Notes: generated by a model not told the origin, from the sequence alone. Shown: positions 33,413 through 42,094, counted from the stretch's first letter. The stretch is DNA of 64,000 nt from JBBRVP01 sp038246785 (GCA_038246785.1 JBBRVP010000003.1:92361-156360); one strand, 5' to 3'. Translations and numbers: made by a program.

Positions 33413-34597
33413 GTGGGCGGCGCGGTGAGGCTCGGCGAGGTGGTGGCTGCGCTCGACGCGCTGTACGACCCGCGAACGGCGCAATCCTGGGACGCGGTGG
33501 GCCTGGTCTGCGGCGACCCGGAGGCCCCGGTCGAGAAGGTCCTGCTGGCCGTCGACCCGGTGGGCGCCGTTGTCGACGAGGCGCTGGGCTGGTCCGCCGA
33601 CCTCCTGCTCACCCACCACCCGCTGCTGCTGCGTCCCGTTCACGGCGTGTCCGCCACCACGCCGAAGGGTCGGGTCGTCCACCGCCTGATCGGCGCCGGC
33701 GCTGCGCTGCACGTCGCGCACACCAACGCCGACGCCGCCGATCCGGGGGTGAGTGACGCGCTCGCCGACACCCTCGGCCTGCGCGAGCTCGACCCGCTCG
33801 ACCCGCTTCCGGAGACGGGCAGCGACAAGCTCGTCGTGTTCGTCCCACCGGGGGACGCGGATCGCCTGCTCGACGCGCTGGCGGCTGCCGGGGCGGGGTC
33901 GATCGGCGCCTACGAGCGGTGTGCGTGGAGCACGCGCGGCACCGGGACGTTCCGGCCGACCCGCGACGCCTCGCCCACCCTCGGCGCGGTCGGCGACGTG
34001 GCCCGCGTGGAGGAAGTCCGGCTGGAGGCCGTGGTGCCTCGCGCCGCGCGGGCCGCGATCGTCGCGGCGCTGCGGGCCACGCATCCGTACGAAGAGCCGG
34101 CGTTCGACCTGTACGAGACGGCGGCTCTGCTCGGCCAGCGCGGCATCGGCCGGATCGGCGTGCTCGAGCACGCGCAGCCGCTGCGCGAGTTCGTCGCTCG
34201 GGTGTCTGCTGCGCTGCCCGCGACGGTGCAGGGCGTCCGGGCCGCTGGCGACCCCGACCGGCCGGTGCGACGGGTGGCGGTGTGCGGCGGTTCGGGCGAT
34301 GGCTACCTCGACGCGGCGCGGGCGGCGGGCGTGGACGCCTACGTCACCGCCGACCTGCGCCACCATCCGGCGAGCGAGGCGCGCGAGCACGCTGACGGGG
34401 CTCTCGTCGACGTCTCGCATTGGGCCAGCGAGTGGCCGTGGCTCCCGGTCGCGGCCCGCCGGCTGCGGGAGGCGCTCGGCGCCGGCACTACGGTGGACGT
34501 CCGCGTCTCGACCATCCGGACGGACCCCTGGACGCTGCACGCCCTGCCCACATCTGCCCAGATCCACTCTGCACCGCCCGACGGGAGCCCCAGCTGA
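33413..34597 (+). CDS. Nif3-like dinuclear metal centre hexameric protein
   Basis: A member of the Nif3/DUF34 family, 394 residues. Metal-binding motifs are present at both ends: LLLTHHPLLLRPVHG and LHVAHTNADAADPG in the first half, DVSHWASEWPWLP at the end. The middle has the inserted PII/CutA-like domain (ATHPYEEPAFDLYE) found in longer bacterial forms. A GTP cyclohydrolase-like activity has been suggested for relatives, but the role remains unclear. It is the first gene of the overlapping trio with the coiled-coil zinc-ribbon protein and RNase H/phosphatase, in the order of Rv2230c-Rv2229c-Rv2228c. Confidence 0.9.
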   Translation: MGGAVRLGEVVAALDALYDPRTAQSWDAVGLVCGDPEAPVEKVLLAVDPVGAVVDEALGWSADLLLTHHPLLLRPVHGVSATTPKGRVVHRLIGAGAALHVAHTNADAADPGVSDALADTLGLRELDPLDPLPETGSDKLVVFVPPGDADRLLDALAAAGAGSIGAYERCAWSTRGTGTFRPTRDASPTLGAVGDVARVEEVRLEAVVPRAARAAIVAALRATHPYEEPAFDLYETAALLGQRGIGRIGVLEHAQPLREFVARVSAALPATVQGVRAAGDPDRPVRRVAVCGGSGDGYLDAARAAGVDAYVTADLRHHPASEAREHADGALVDVSHWASEWPWLPVAARRLREALGAGTTVDVRVSTIRTDPWTLHALPTSAQIHSAPPDGSPS

Positions 34598-35337
34598 ACG
34601 CCGACCCCGCTGCCCAGCTCCGCCTGCTCGACCTGCAGGACCTCGACACCACCCTCGACCGGCTCGCCCACCGTCGCCGCACGCTGCCCGAGCTGGCCCA
34701 GCTCGAGGAGTCGGCGGCCGAGCACTCCCGCCTGCACGACCTCGCCGTCCGAGTGGGCCTGCAGGTCGACGAGCTGGACCGGCAGCAGGCCCAGCAGGAG
34801 GCAGACGTGGCGCAGGTCGTCGCTCGCCGCGACCGCGACCAGACCCGGCTCGATGCTGGTCAGGTCGGGTCACCGCGCGACCTGCAGAACCTGCAGAGCG
34901 AGATCGAGGCGCTGGAGCGCCGCAAGCGCGTCCTCGAGGACGCCGAGCTCGAGGTCATGGAGCACCTCGAGGCGGCCGAGGCCCGGCAGCGCGAGCTGAC
35001 CACCCAGTTGGCCGAGGTGGCCGCCCGCGGGGAGGCGGCGCGGGCGTCGCGCGACGACCAGTGGGCCACGCTCGACGCGGAGGCCGCCGGGCTGCGGGCC
35101 GAGCGGGATGCCGTGGCGGGCGGGCTGCCGGCCGACCTGCTCGCGGCGTACGAGGGACTGCGCACACAGCTCGGTGGCGTGGCGGCCGCGCCGCTGCGCC
35201 AGGGCCGGTGCGAGGGCTGCCGGCTGCAGGTAGACCCGGCTGACCTGAGGCGCTTCACGGCCGCTCCGGCCGACGAGGTGCTGCGCTGCGGGGAGTGCCG
35301 GCGGATCCTGGTGCCTGCCGGCGAGCCCGGCCCGTGA
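34594..35337 (+). CDS. Coiled-coil zinc-ribbon (C4-type) protein, CT398-like
   Basis: A 247-residue protein made of a long antiparallel coiled coil (QLRLLDLQDLDTTLDRLAHR, then IEALERRKRVLEDAELEVME) ending in a zinc ribbon with two CxxC pairs (GRCEGCRLQVDP, LRCGECRRIL). It belongs to the Rv2229c/CT398 family, of unknown function. The conserved N-terminus LNADPAAQLRLLDLQDLD begins exactly at a CTG that overlaps the Nif3 stop (CTGA). No ATG, GTG or TTG is available in frame near that point. GGGAG stands about 7 nt upstream, so CTG initiation is the best reading. Confidence 0.88.
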   Translation: MNADPAAQLRLLDLQDLDTTLDRLAHRRRTLPELAQLEESAAEHSRLHDLAVRVGLQVDELDRQQAQQEADVAQVVARRDRDQTRLDAGQVGSPRDLQNLQSEIEALERRKRVLEDAELEVMEHLEAAEARQRELTTQLAEVAARGEAARASRDDQWATLDAEAAGLRAERDAVAGGLPADLLAAYEGLRTQLGGVAAAPLRQGRCEGCRLQVDPADLRRFTAAPADEVLRCGECRRILVPAGEPGP

Positions 35338-36446
35338 GTGCACGCCGGCTGGTCGTCGAGGCCGACGGCGGCTCGCGGGGAAACCCCGGCCCCGCCGCGT
35401 ACGGCGCCCTCGTCCGCGACGCCGACACCGGCGAGGTGCTCGTCCAGGTGGCCGAGGCGATCGGGCGCGAGACCAACAACGTCGCGGAGTACCGCGGGCT
35501 CCTCGCCGGGCTGCAGGCGGCAGCCGCGATCGACTCGGGCGCCCTCGTCGAGGTGCGCATGGACTCCAAGCTCGTCGTCGAGCAGATGGCCGGCCGCTGG
35601 AAGATCAAGCACCCGTCCATGCAGCCGCTGGCGCTGCAGGCGCGCCACGCGTTCCCCTATGAGCAGGTGAGCTGGACCTGGGTTCCCCGTGAGGCCAACA
35701 CCCGCGCCGACGCCCTCGTCAACGCCGCCCTCGACGGCCGTCCGCTGACCACGCCGGAGCCGGCCGCCGAGGACCCCACGGACCTGCCGAGCACGCGGCC
35801 AGGACGAGGCTGGACGCCGGACCTCGGCGAGCCGACAGCGCTGCTGCTGGTCCGGCACGGCGAGACGCGGGACACGGTCGGACTGCGCTTCAGCGGCCGC
35901 GGTGGCGGCGACCCAGAGCTCACCGAGGCCGGCCGTGCGCAGGCCGCCGCGGTCGCCGCGACCCTCGCCGACCGCGGTGGCGTCGCTGCCGTCGTGAGCT
36001 CCCCGCTGAAGCGGACTCGGCAGAGCGCAGAGGTCGTGGCCGACCTGCTGGGCCTGCCGGTGCGCGTCGAGGACGACCTCGCCGAGTGCGCGTTCGGCGA
36101 GTGGGACGGGCACACCTACGCCGAGGTGACGCAGGCCTGGCCGGAGGAGTTCCGCCGGTGGCTATGGAGCACCCACGTCGCCCCGCCCGGAGGGGAGTCC
36201 GTCGAGGAGGTGTCGCGCCGCGTGCAGCGCGCGCGGGACACGATCGTTGCGCGTTTCCCGCGCCGGCCGGTGGCCGTCGTGTCGCATGTGACGCCGATCA
36301 AGGCGCTGGTGAGTCTGGCGCTCGACGCGCCGCCGCACGCGGTGTTCCGCATGGCGCTGGCGCCCGCCTCGCTCACCGAGGTGCACTACTGGGACGACGG
36401 GGTGGCGTCGTTGCGGTCCTACAACTCGGTCGCGCACCTCGCCTGA
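35334..36446 (+). CDS. Bifunctional RNase HI / histidine phosphatase
   Basis: A two-domain protein of 370 residues. The N-terminal RNase HI domain cleaves RNA in RNA-DNA hybrids; its acidic residues are D11 (VEADGGSRGNPG), E52 (NNVAEYRGLL), D77 (VRMDSKLVVEQM) and D126 (ANTRADALVN). A linker of about 40 residues leads to a phosphoglycerate-mutase-like phosphatase (LLLVRHGETRDTVG, VVSHVTPIKALVSL). The pairing matches Rv2228c of M. tuberculosis, whose second domain is CobC-like (alpha-ribazole phosphatase). GTG 35334 overlaps the previous stop (GTGA). Confidence 0.94.
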   Translation: MSARRLVVEADGGSRGNPGPAAYGALVRDADTGEVLVQVAEAIGRETNNVAEYRGLLAGLQAAAAIDSGALVEVRMDSKLVVEQMAGRWKIKHPSMQPLALQARHAFPYEQVSWTWVPREANTRADALVNAALDGRPLTTPEPAAEDPTDLPSTRPGRGWTPDLGEPTALLLVRHGETRDTVGLRFSGRGGGDPELTEAGRAQAAAVAATLADRGGVAAVVSSPLKRTRQSAEVVADLLGLPVRVEDDLAECAFGEWDGHTYAEVTQAWPEEFRRWLWSTHVAPPGGESVEEVSRRVQRARDTIVARFPRRPVAVVSHVTPIKALVSLALDAPPHAVFRMALAPASLTEVHYWDDGVASLRSYNSVAHLA

Positions 36447-36503
36447 GGAGCATGCCTCGGCGGCCGGAACGACGCTCGGCGCACCGTGGAGCGACCGAGG
36501 CGC

Positions 36504-36509
36504 TAGCGT
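36504..36509 (+). promoter_or_regulatory. Probable -10 box (TAGCGT) of a leaderless RNB-ribonuclease transcript
   Basis: TAGCGT ends 6 nt before the GTG at 36516, with no ribosome-binding site. Confidence 0.5.
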
Positions 36510-36515
36510 CGCGGC

Positions 36516-37943
36516 GTGCCGCGTCGCCACCTGCACCTGGCCCTGGACGACCGGGGGGTGCGGGCGGGCCTGGAGCGGATCCGTCGGGAGATGGACGTGC
36601 CCGACGACTTCCCGCCGCAGGTCCGCGCCGAGGCCGAGCGGGTCGCCGCGGACCCCCGCCTGCCGGCGGGGGACCGCACCGACCTGCCGCTGGTCACCAT
36701 CGACCCGGAGGGCTCGCGCGACCTGGACCAGGCGGTGCACATCGCGCGCGAGGGATCTGGCTACCGGCTGACGTACGCCATCGCCGACGTGGCCGCATTC
36801 GTGCGCCCGGGCGGCGCCGTCGACGCCGAGGCGCACCGGAGAGGGATGACCCTCTATGCACCCGACCGGCGTACGCCGCTGCACCCGCCGGTGCTGTCGG
36901 AGGGCGCGGCCAGCCTGCTGCCGGGGCAGGACCGCCCGGCGCTCGTCTGGTCGCTGGGGCTCGACGCCGCCGGCGAGGTGACCGCGGCGGAGGTGACCCG
37001 GGCGCTGGTGCGCAGCCGCGCGCAGCTGACGTACGACGGCGTCCAGCAGGCCCTCGACGACGGGACCGCCGAGGAGCCGTTGCAACTGCTCCGCGAGGTC
37101 GGGCGGCTGCGCGAGCAGCGCGAGCGCGACCGCGGCGGCGCGACGCTGCCGCTGCCGGAGCAGGAGGTGGTGCAGCGCGACGGGCACTTCGTCGTCGACT
37201 TCCGCGGCCCGCTGCCCACTGAGGCCTGGAATGCCCAGGTCTCGCTGCTCACCGGCATGGTGGCTGCCGATCTCATGCTCGGCGCGGGTACGGGGATCCT
37301 GCGCACGCTGCCCGACCCGGAGCCGGCCGCCGTGGCGCGGCTGCGGCGCACCGCCCGCGCGCTCGGCGTCCCCTGGCCGGCCGGGAGTACCTGGACCGAG
37401 CTGGTGCGTGACCTCGACCCCGCGGTCCCGAAGCAGGCGGCGTTGCTGACCCGCTCGCGGCAGCTGCTGCGTGGCGGGGGCTACCGCGCGTTCGCCGGGG
37501 AGCCGCCCGCCGACGCCGGCCACGCGGCCCTCGCGGCCGACTACGCACACTGCACCGCACCGCTGCGGCGTCTCGTCGACCGCTACTCCGGCGAGGTGTG
37601 TCTCGCGGTCTGCGCCGGAGAGGCTGTGCGCGGGTGGGTGCTCGACCGGCTCGAGGGCCTGCCGGCGGAGATGGCCGAGTCGGGCCGGCGCGCGTCCGGA
37701 TACGAGCGGGCGTGCGTCGACCTCGTGGAGGCCGCAGTGCTCAGCGACCGGATCGGTGAGGTGTTCACCGGCGTGGTCGTCGACGTCGGCAAGGACGACC
37801 GCCGCGGCGTCGTGCAGGTCGAGGGCCCCGACGTGGTCGCCCGCGTGGATGGTGCCGACCTGCCGCTCGGCGAGGAGGTGCACGTGCGCCTCGTACGGGC
37901 TGACGTCGCGGACGCGGCGGTGGAGTTCGAGCTGGTCGGCTGA
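36516..37943 (+). CDS. RNB-domain (RNase II/R family) exoribonuclease
   Basis: A 3'-5' exoribonuclease-type protein of 475 residues, shorter than RNase R, with little beyond the catalytic RNB domain. The active-site aspartates lie in IDPEGSRDLDQAVHIARE. IADVAAFVRPGGAVDAEAHR, GMTLYAPDRRTPLHPPVLSE and the late YAHCTAPLRRLVDRY are further RNB signatures. A short S1-like beta region forms the C-terminus (FTGVVVDVGKDDRRGVVQVE). No cold-shock domains precede the core. Such compact RNB proteins are common in actinobacteria. Confidence 0.92.
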   Translation: MPRRHLHLALDDRGVRAGLERIRREMDVPDDFPPQVRAEAERVAADPRLPAGDRTDLPLVTIDPEGSRDLDQAVHIAREGSGYRLTYAIADVAAFVRPGGAVDAEAHRRGMTLYAPDRRTPLHPPVLSEGAASLLPGQDRPALVWSLGLDAAGEVTAAEVTRALVRSRAQLTYDGVQQALDDGTAEEPLQLLREVGRLREQRERDRGGATLPLPEQEVVQRDGHFVVDFRGPLPTEAWNAQVSLLTGMVAADLMLGAGTGILRTLPDPEPAAVARLRRTARALGVPWPAGSTWTELVRDLDPAVPKQAALLTRSRQLLRGGGYRAFAGEPPADAGHAALAADYAHCTAPLRRLVDRYSGEVCLAVCAGEAVRGWVLDRLEGLPAEMAESGRRASGYERACVDLVEAAVLSDRIGEVFTGVVVDVGKDDRRGVVQVEGPDVVARVDGADLPLGEEVHVRLVRADVADAAVEFELVG

Positions 37944-38039
37944 TCGCCTGCCCGTCCGTCGCCCGGGGCCTTTACATGCGGTAGCCCGAGTACGACGATC
38001 CGTGAATCCCCTGCCGCGTCCACACCGCGAGGAGGTCCG

Positions 38040-39803
38040 GTGAGTCCAGCCCGCCCCCGTCAGGTCCGATCGCCGCTCGCGAAGGTGGCGCTGCTGCCGC
38101 TCGTGGCAGCCGCGCTCGCCGTCCCCGCCGCCGCCACGGCGGCACCACCGTCGCCGGCGCAGCTGCCGGTCCTGAAGCCGCACGTCTCCGAAGCGGTAGC
38201 CCACGACGTCTCGCCGTCCCTGTCGGCGCTGTCGCAGCGCTCCGCGGACCGCGCCCGCCGTGGCGCCCCCCCTCGCGTCGTCATCCCCGAGGGCGGCCGG
38301 GACGGCGCCGGCCACGGCCAGGCGTCCCAGCGCAGCTCCTCCGGCGACGCCGCCCGGCAGGCGACCACGGAGATCTCCGGCGCCCCGGTGGTGTTCCCGA
38401 TCGCCAACTTCGAGGGGCTGAGCAGCCAGGACAACTTCGACGCCTTCGGCTTCCGGGTCAACCCGCCGGACCCGGTCGGTGATGTCGGGCCGCGCCACTA
38501 CGTCGAGATGACCAACCTCACCGTCGGCGTCTTCTCCAAGACCGGGACGCCGCTGACCGGCCCGGTGCCGATCGGTGACCTGTGGGCGGGCTTCGCCGTC
38601 GACGACTGCACCGACCCGTCGGGCGACCCGATCGTGCTCTACGACCAGCTCGCCAACCGGTGGATCCTCACGCAGTTCACCACCCGCGGGCTCGACGACC
38701 CGTCGCTGCCGTTCTACAACTGCATCGCGATCTCGCGGACGGGCGACCCCACCGGCTCCTACTACCGCTACGCGTTCACCACCGGCTTCAACTTCCCCGA
38801 CTACCCGAAGTACGGCGTGTGGACCAACGCCTACGTCCTCACCACGCGTGAGTTCGGTCCGACCACGGAGTACGGCATCGGCGTGTACGGCCTGGAGAAG
38901 GCGAAGATGCTCAAGGGCCAGCCGGCCCGCTCGGTGACCTTCTTCGTCGACGGCAACGACCCGACGCTGCTGCCGCTCGTCGGTGACGGCCTGCTGCCCG
39001 CCGACATCGACGGCAAGCGGAAGCCGCCCGCCGGCTCGGCGATCCCGTTGGTCGGCACCCAGGACGACGACGCGTCCTACGGCGCCACGTTCGACGCCGC
39101 CAACGTCTGGGACTTCCGGGTCCGCTGGGGCAAGCGACCCAGCGGCTCGCTCGTCCTGGCCGACCAGCTCCCGGTGGCGCCGTTCGACACCGACTTCCCG
39201 TGCGCGCCCACGTCGCGCGACTGCCTGCCGCAACCCGGCATCACCGACCCGACGCAGTACCTCGACACGCTGGCCTCCCGGCAGCGACCGACCTGGCGGC
39301 TGGCCTACCGCAACTTCGGTGGCTACGAGTCGCTGGTCACCAACCAGACCGTCGAGGCCGCCCCGAGCGTCGCCGGGGTGCGCTGGTACGAGATCCGGCG
39401 CAACCCCGTCGCGCAGTACGCCCTCTACCAGCAGGGCACCTACGCCCCCGCCGATGGCATCAACCGGTGGATGGGCAGCATCGCCCAGGACAGGCGCGGC
39501 AACCTCGGCCTGGGTTACAGCGTCGTCAACGGCACCGACGTCTACCCCGGCATCCGCTTCACCGGCCGCTTCGCCGGTGACGCGCCCGGGACGATGACGC
39601 TGCGCGAGGGCATCATCGCCAACGGCACCGGCGTGCAGACGACGACGAACTCCCGCTGGGGCGACTACACGTCGATGAACGTCGACCCGGTCGACGACTG
39701 CACGTTCTGGTACGTCAACGAGTACTACACCGAGGCCGGGCAGGCGTCGTCCCCGGTGGGCTGGCAGACGCGCATCGCGAGCTTCAAGATGCCGGGCTGC
39801 TGA
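38040..39803 (+). CDS. Secreted protein of unknown function
   Basis: A 587-residue exported protein. Residues 1-35 form a Sec-type signal (basic start, hydrophobic KVALLPLVAAALAVPAAATA, cleavage near AAPPSP). After a variable Ala/Ser/Arg-rich region, the conserved body starts near residue 115 and is rich in Gly, Asp, Tyr and Trp (FEGLSSQDNFDAFGFRVNPP, DPVGDVGPRHYVEMTNLTVG, LYDQLANRWILTQFTTRGLD). These spaced W/Y-D/N strands suggest a beta-propeller, but I see no catalytic motif. Cysteines at DDCTDPSGD, FYNCIAIS, FPCAPTSRDCLPQ and the C-terminal GC imply disulphides. GAGGAGG lies 6 nt before the GTG. A hairpin follows. Confidence 0.8.
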   Translation: MSPARPRQVRSPLAKVALLPLVAAALAVPAAATAAPPSPAQLPVLKPHVSEAVAHDVSPSLSALSQRSADRARRGAPPRVVIPEGGRDGAGHGQASQRSSSGDAARQATTEISGAPVVFPIANFEGLSSQDNFDAFGFRVNPPDPVGDVGPRHYVEMTNLTVGVFSKTGTPLTGPVPIGDLWAGFAVDDCTDPSGDPIVLYDQLANRWILTQFTTRGLDDPSLPFYNCIAISRTGDPTGSYYRYAFTTGFNFPDYPKYGVWTNAYVLTTREFGPTTEYGIGVYGLEKAKMLKGQPARSVTFFVDGNDPTLLPLVGDGLLPADIDGKRKPPAGSAIPLVGTQDDDASYGATFDAANVWDFRVRWGKRPSGSLVLADQLPVAPFDTDFPCAPTSRDCLPQPGITDPTQYLDTLASRQRPTWRLAYRNFGGYESLVTNQTVEAAPSVAGVRWYEIRRNPVAQYALYQQGTYAPADGINRWMGSIAQDRRGNLGLGYSVVNGTDVYPGIRFTGRFAGDAPGTMTLREGIIANGTGVQTTTNSRWGDYTSMNVDPVDDCTFWYVNEYYTEAGQASSPVGWQTRIASFKMPGC

Positions 39804-39834
39804 TCGGGGCAGCACCGGCACGAGTTGCTCGGTG

Positions 39835-39874
39835 GCCCGCCGGCTTCCTGGCTCGTGGCCGGGAGCCGGCGGGC
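39835..39874 (+). terminator. Strong terminator-like hairpin after the secreted-protein gene
   Basis: A 14-bp stem (39835-39848 GCCCGCCGGCTTCC with 39861-39874 GGGAGCCGGCGGGC, one T-G pair) and a 12-nt loop, 32 nt after the stop codon. Confidence 0.65.
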
Positions 39875-39936
39875 GGGGCCTGGAAGACTGCCGCTCGTTC
39901 GGCGCGCCGAGCGCCCCTGCCCCGTGAAGGTGGCCG

Positions 39937-40065
39937 ATGGCCGACTCGACCGAGTGGACGTTCGACGGCTACGACGGTGAGCGCGTTGCGCGGACCTGGC
40001 CGAACGAGGACGCGCGCTACATCGCCGTGCTCTGCCACGGCTACGGCGAGCACATCGGTCCCACC
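39937..40065 (+). pseudogene. N-terminal stump of an alpha/beta hydrolase (monoacylglycerol-lipase-like)
   Basis: From ATG 39937 the translation starts like a lipase (STEWTFDGYDGERVARTWPN, then ARYIAVLCHGYGEHIG, the oxyanion-hole strand HGYGEH). After about 43 residues it turns into unrelated Pro/Arg-rich sequence that stops at 40200. The nucleophile elbow, acid and histidine are all missing. The gene was evidently cut and its remainder lost just upstream of the RNase P RNA. Gap 40066-40294 holds G/C-rich imperfect inverted repeats but no gene I can support. Confidence 0.7.
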
Positions 40066-40294
40066 ACGTCCGATCGGGGTGGGGGTCCCCAGCCCCGGTC
40101 CTACCGGGTCTGGGGTCCCCTGCCCGATTCGGGGAACGGGGTGATCCGCCCCACGGGCCGAGTTCGCCCCCAGGCCGCCCTGCCGACCTCGCCTACATGA
40201 GGGGGCCATGATCCGATCGATCCGACCCGATGCGACGAGGGCGTCCGCACGACACCGGGTGGGCGGGGCGGCGGGCGGGCGCTACGCTCGAAGA

Positions 40295-40703
40295 GCGGAC
40301 GAGCCGGCCGGACGGCCGCGTCGGGCGCCCTGTGTCGAAGGGCAGAGGGCGACCCGCCGAGGAAAGTCCGGACTCCGCAGGGCAGGGTGGTGGGTAACAC
40401 CCACCCGGGGTGACCCGCGGGACAGTGCCACAGAGAACAGACCGCCGGGCCGGGCGACCGGGCCGGCAAGGGTGAAACGGTGGTGTAAGAGACCACCAGC
40501 GTCCGGGGTGACCCGGGCGGCTCGGTAAACCCCACCCGGAGCTAGGCCAGACAGGGAGCGCCGGCGCGAGCCGGAGGGGTGGCCCGCCTCGAAGCTCCCG
40601 GGTAGGCCGCTGGAGGCTGTCGGCAACGGCAGCCCGAGACAGATGGCCGTCGCCCGCGCGCGAGCGCGGGCACAGGATCCGGCTTACAGGCCGGCTCGTC
40701 CGC
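40295..40703 (+). ncRNA. rnpB: RNase P RNA (bacterial type A)
   Basis: The catalytic RNA that matures tRNA 5' ends. The ends pair perfectly over 15 bp (P1: 40295-40309 with 40689-40703). Universally conserved elements are in order: GAGGAAAGTCCGGACTCC near 40359, ACAGAGAACAGACCGCC, the GTGAAACGGTGGTGTAAGAG segment, GGTAAACCCCACC, and the 3' ACAGGATCCGGCTTACAGG. About 409 nt, normal for a high-GC actinobacterium. A TACGCT sequence at 40283-40288 is a plausible -10 box. Confidence 0.97.
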
Positions 40704-40792
40704 CTTTCCTGCTGACTCTCGTGAGCGTGTGCACGCCCGACAGCGGCGACATACCTGACCTCCGACTCTGCCGCCGCACCGCGGTCCCGGCC

Positions 40793-40798
40793 TAGCGT
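40793..40798 (+). promoter_or_regulatory. Probable -10 box (TAGCGT) of a leaderless transcript
   Basis: TAGCGT ends 8 nt before the GTG at 40807, without a Shine-Dalgarno. Confidence 0.45.
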
Positions 40799-40806
40799 CT
40801 GGAACC

Positions 40807-41928
40807 GTGGAGGTCGCTCGGACGCCGCCCCGCTGGAGCACGTGGACCGCAGCCGTCGGCATTGCCGAGGGTCTGGGGATCCTCGCCGCCGCGACCGTGG
40901 CGGTCCTGGCAGCCGGCGTCACGGCAGGGTGGACAAGGGCGCCCGCGGCTGCAGGCGCCCTGGCTGCGGCCGTCCTCGGTGGCGTCGCCGAAGGGACCCT
41001 CGTCGGCACCGTCCAGTCCACGCTGCTCCGACGGTGGCTGCCCGGCCTGTCCGCGCGCCGCTGGGTCGTCGCCACGGTCGCCGTGGTGGTCGCCCTGTGG
41101 CTGCTCGGCACCCTGCCGTCGGCCCTCATGGCGGCTGTGGGGTCGACTGACGCGGGTGCCGGAGGAGCTGCGCCCGAAGGTCCACCAATGCTGGTCTTGC
41201 TGCTCGTCGGGTTCGTCGGCGGTGCGCTGGGCGGCGCGGCGATGGGAGCGGTCCAGTCCGGCGTGCTGCGCGGACACGTCACCCATCCGCGCCGGTGGAT
41301 CACGGTCAACGCCCTCGCCTGGAGTCTCGGGCTGCTCGTCATCCTCCTCGCCGCGACCCTGCCCACGCAGGACACGCCGCGCGGAGTCGTGGCCGTGCTC
41401 GCCGCCGGCGGCGGTCTGCTCGCCGGGCTCGTGGTCGGCGCCGTCACCGGATGGGCGCTGCCCGGCCTCGACGTCGACGCCCCCCGGGCGAAGACGCGGC
41501 GTGACCGGGTCGTACTGGAGGTGCTGCGCTCGCCGGCCCACGTCCTGCTCTCCGGGCGCCTCCTGGAGCTGCGATACCGCGGACGCCGTACGGGGACCTG
41601 GCACGCACTGCCCGTCGAGTACGCACCGGCCGAGCATGGCAGCCTCGTCGTCCTCGTCGCCGGCTCGGCGGGCAAGCGCTGGTGGCGCAGCATCGGCGAG
41701 CGGAACGAGATCCTCGTCGTCCACCGGGGTCGCACCCGCGTCGCGACCGCGCGCCTGGCCCGAGCGGGCCATCCCGACCATGCGCTAGCGCTGGCGGCCT
41801 ACCGCGAACGCTTTCCGCGAGCGCAGCCGTCGGTGTTCGACCCGCTCGTCGTGGTCCACCCGCACGGCCGCCCGCTCGAGTCGGTCGGCGGGCCCTCAGC
41901 CGTACGCCGACGACAGGCGATGGCTTGA
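40807..41928 (+). CDS. Membrane protein fused to a Ddn-like (F420-dependent nitroreductase fold) domain
   Basis: The 373-residue protein has two parts. Residues 1-225 contain about six membrane segments in a loosely duplicated pattern (GVAEGTLVGTVQSTLLRRWL near residue 60 is echoed by GALGGAAMGAVQSGVLRGHV near residue 140). Residues 235-350 resemble the split-barrel Ddn/F420H2-dependent reductase family (LSGRLLELRYRGRRTGTWHA, VAGSAGKRWWRSIGERNEIL). Ddn-like proteins are normally small and soluble or membrane-associated, so the fusion is unusual. F420 binding is inferred from fold likeness only. No F420 genes are nearby. Confidence 0.72.
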   Translation: MEVARTPPRWSTWTAAVGIAEGLGILAAATVAVLAAGVTAGWTRAPAAAGALAAAVLGGVAEGTLVGTVQSTLLRRWLPGLSARRWVVATVAVVVALWLLGTLPSALMAAVGSTDAGAGGAAPEGPPMLVLLLVGFVGGALGGAAMGAVQSGVLRGHVTHPRRWITVNALAWSLGLLVILLAATLPTQDTPRGVVAVLAAGGGLLAGLVVGAVTGWALPGLDVDAPRAKTRRDRVVLEVLRSPAHVLLSGRLLELRYRGRRTGTWHALPVEYAPAEHGSLVVLVAGSAGKRWWRSIGERNEILVVHRGRTRVATARLARAGHPDHALALAAYRERFPRAQPSVFDPLVVVHPHGRPLESVGGPSAVRRRQAMA

Positions 41929-41961
41929 CGCCCCTAAGGGCCGACGGATCGGAGGCCGGCG

Positions 41962-42062
41962 ATGACCGACGCCTACGTGTACGACGCGATCCGGTCCCCT
42001 GCGGGTGCGGCAAGCGCGACGGGGCACTGCACGGCGTCAAGCCGATCAGCCTGACGCACTGC
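41962..42062 (+). pseudogene. N-terminal remnant of a fadA-type acetyl-CoA acyltransferase
   Basis: From ATG 41962 the first codons read MTDAYVYDAIRSP, the classic start of a beta-oxidation thiolase. The expected continuation (GKRDGALHGVKPISLT) is in another frame, so there is a frameshift near 42000. Homology then ends and the other 370 or so thiolase residues are absent. GGAGG precedes the ATG. It is joined almost directly to a fadB remnant. Confidence 0.72.
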
Positions 42063-42094
42063 GTGGTCGGCCCCCGCGGCGCGACCACGCGGAG

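Noticed and set aside
36162..39821. Minus-strand open frame of 1219 codons
   Set aside because: It runs antisense to the RNB ribonuclease and the secreted-protein gene, is rich in Arg, Gly, Val and His with no domain pattern, and reflects GC-rich third positions of the real genes.
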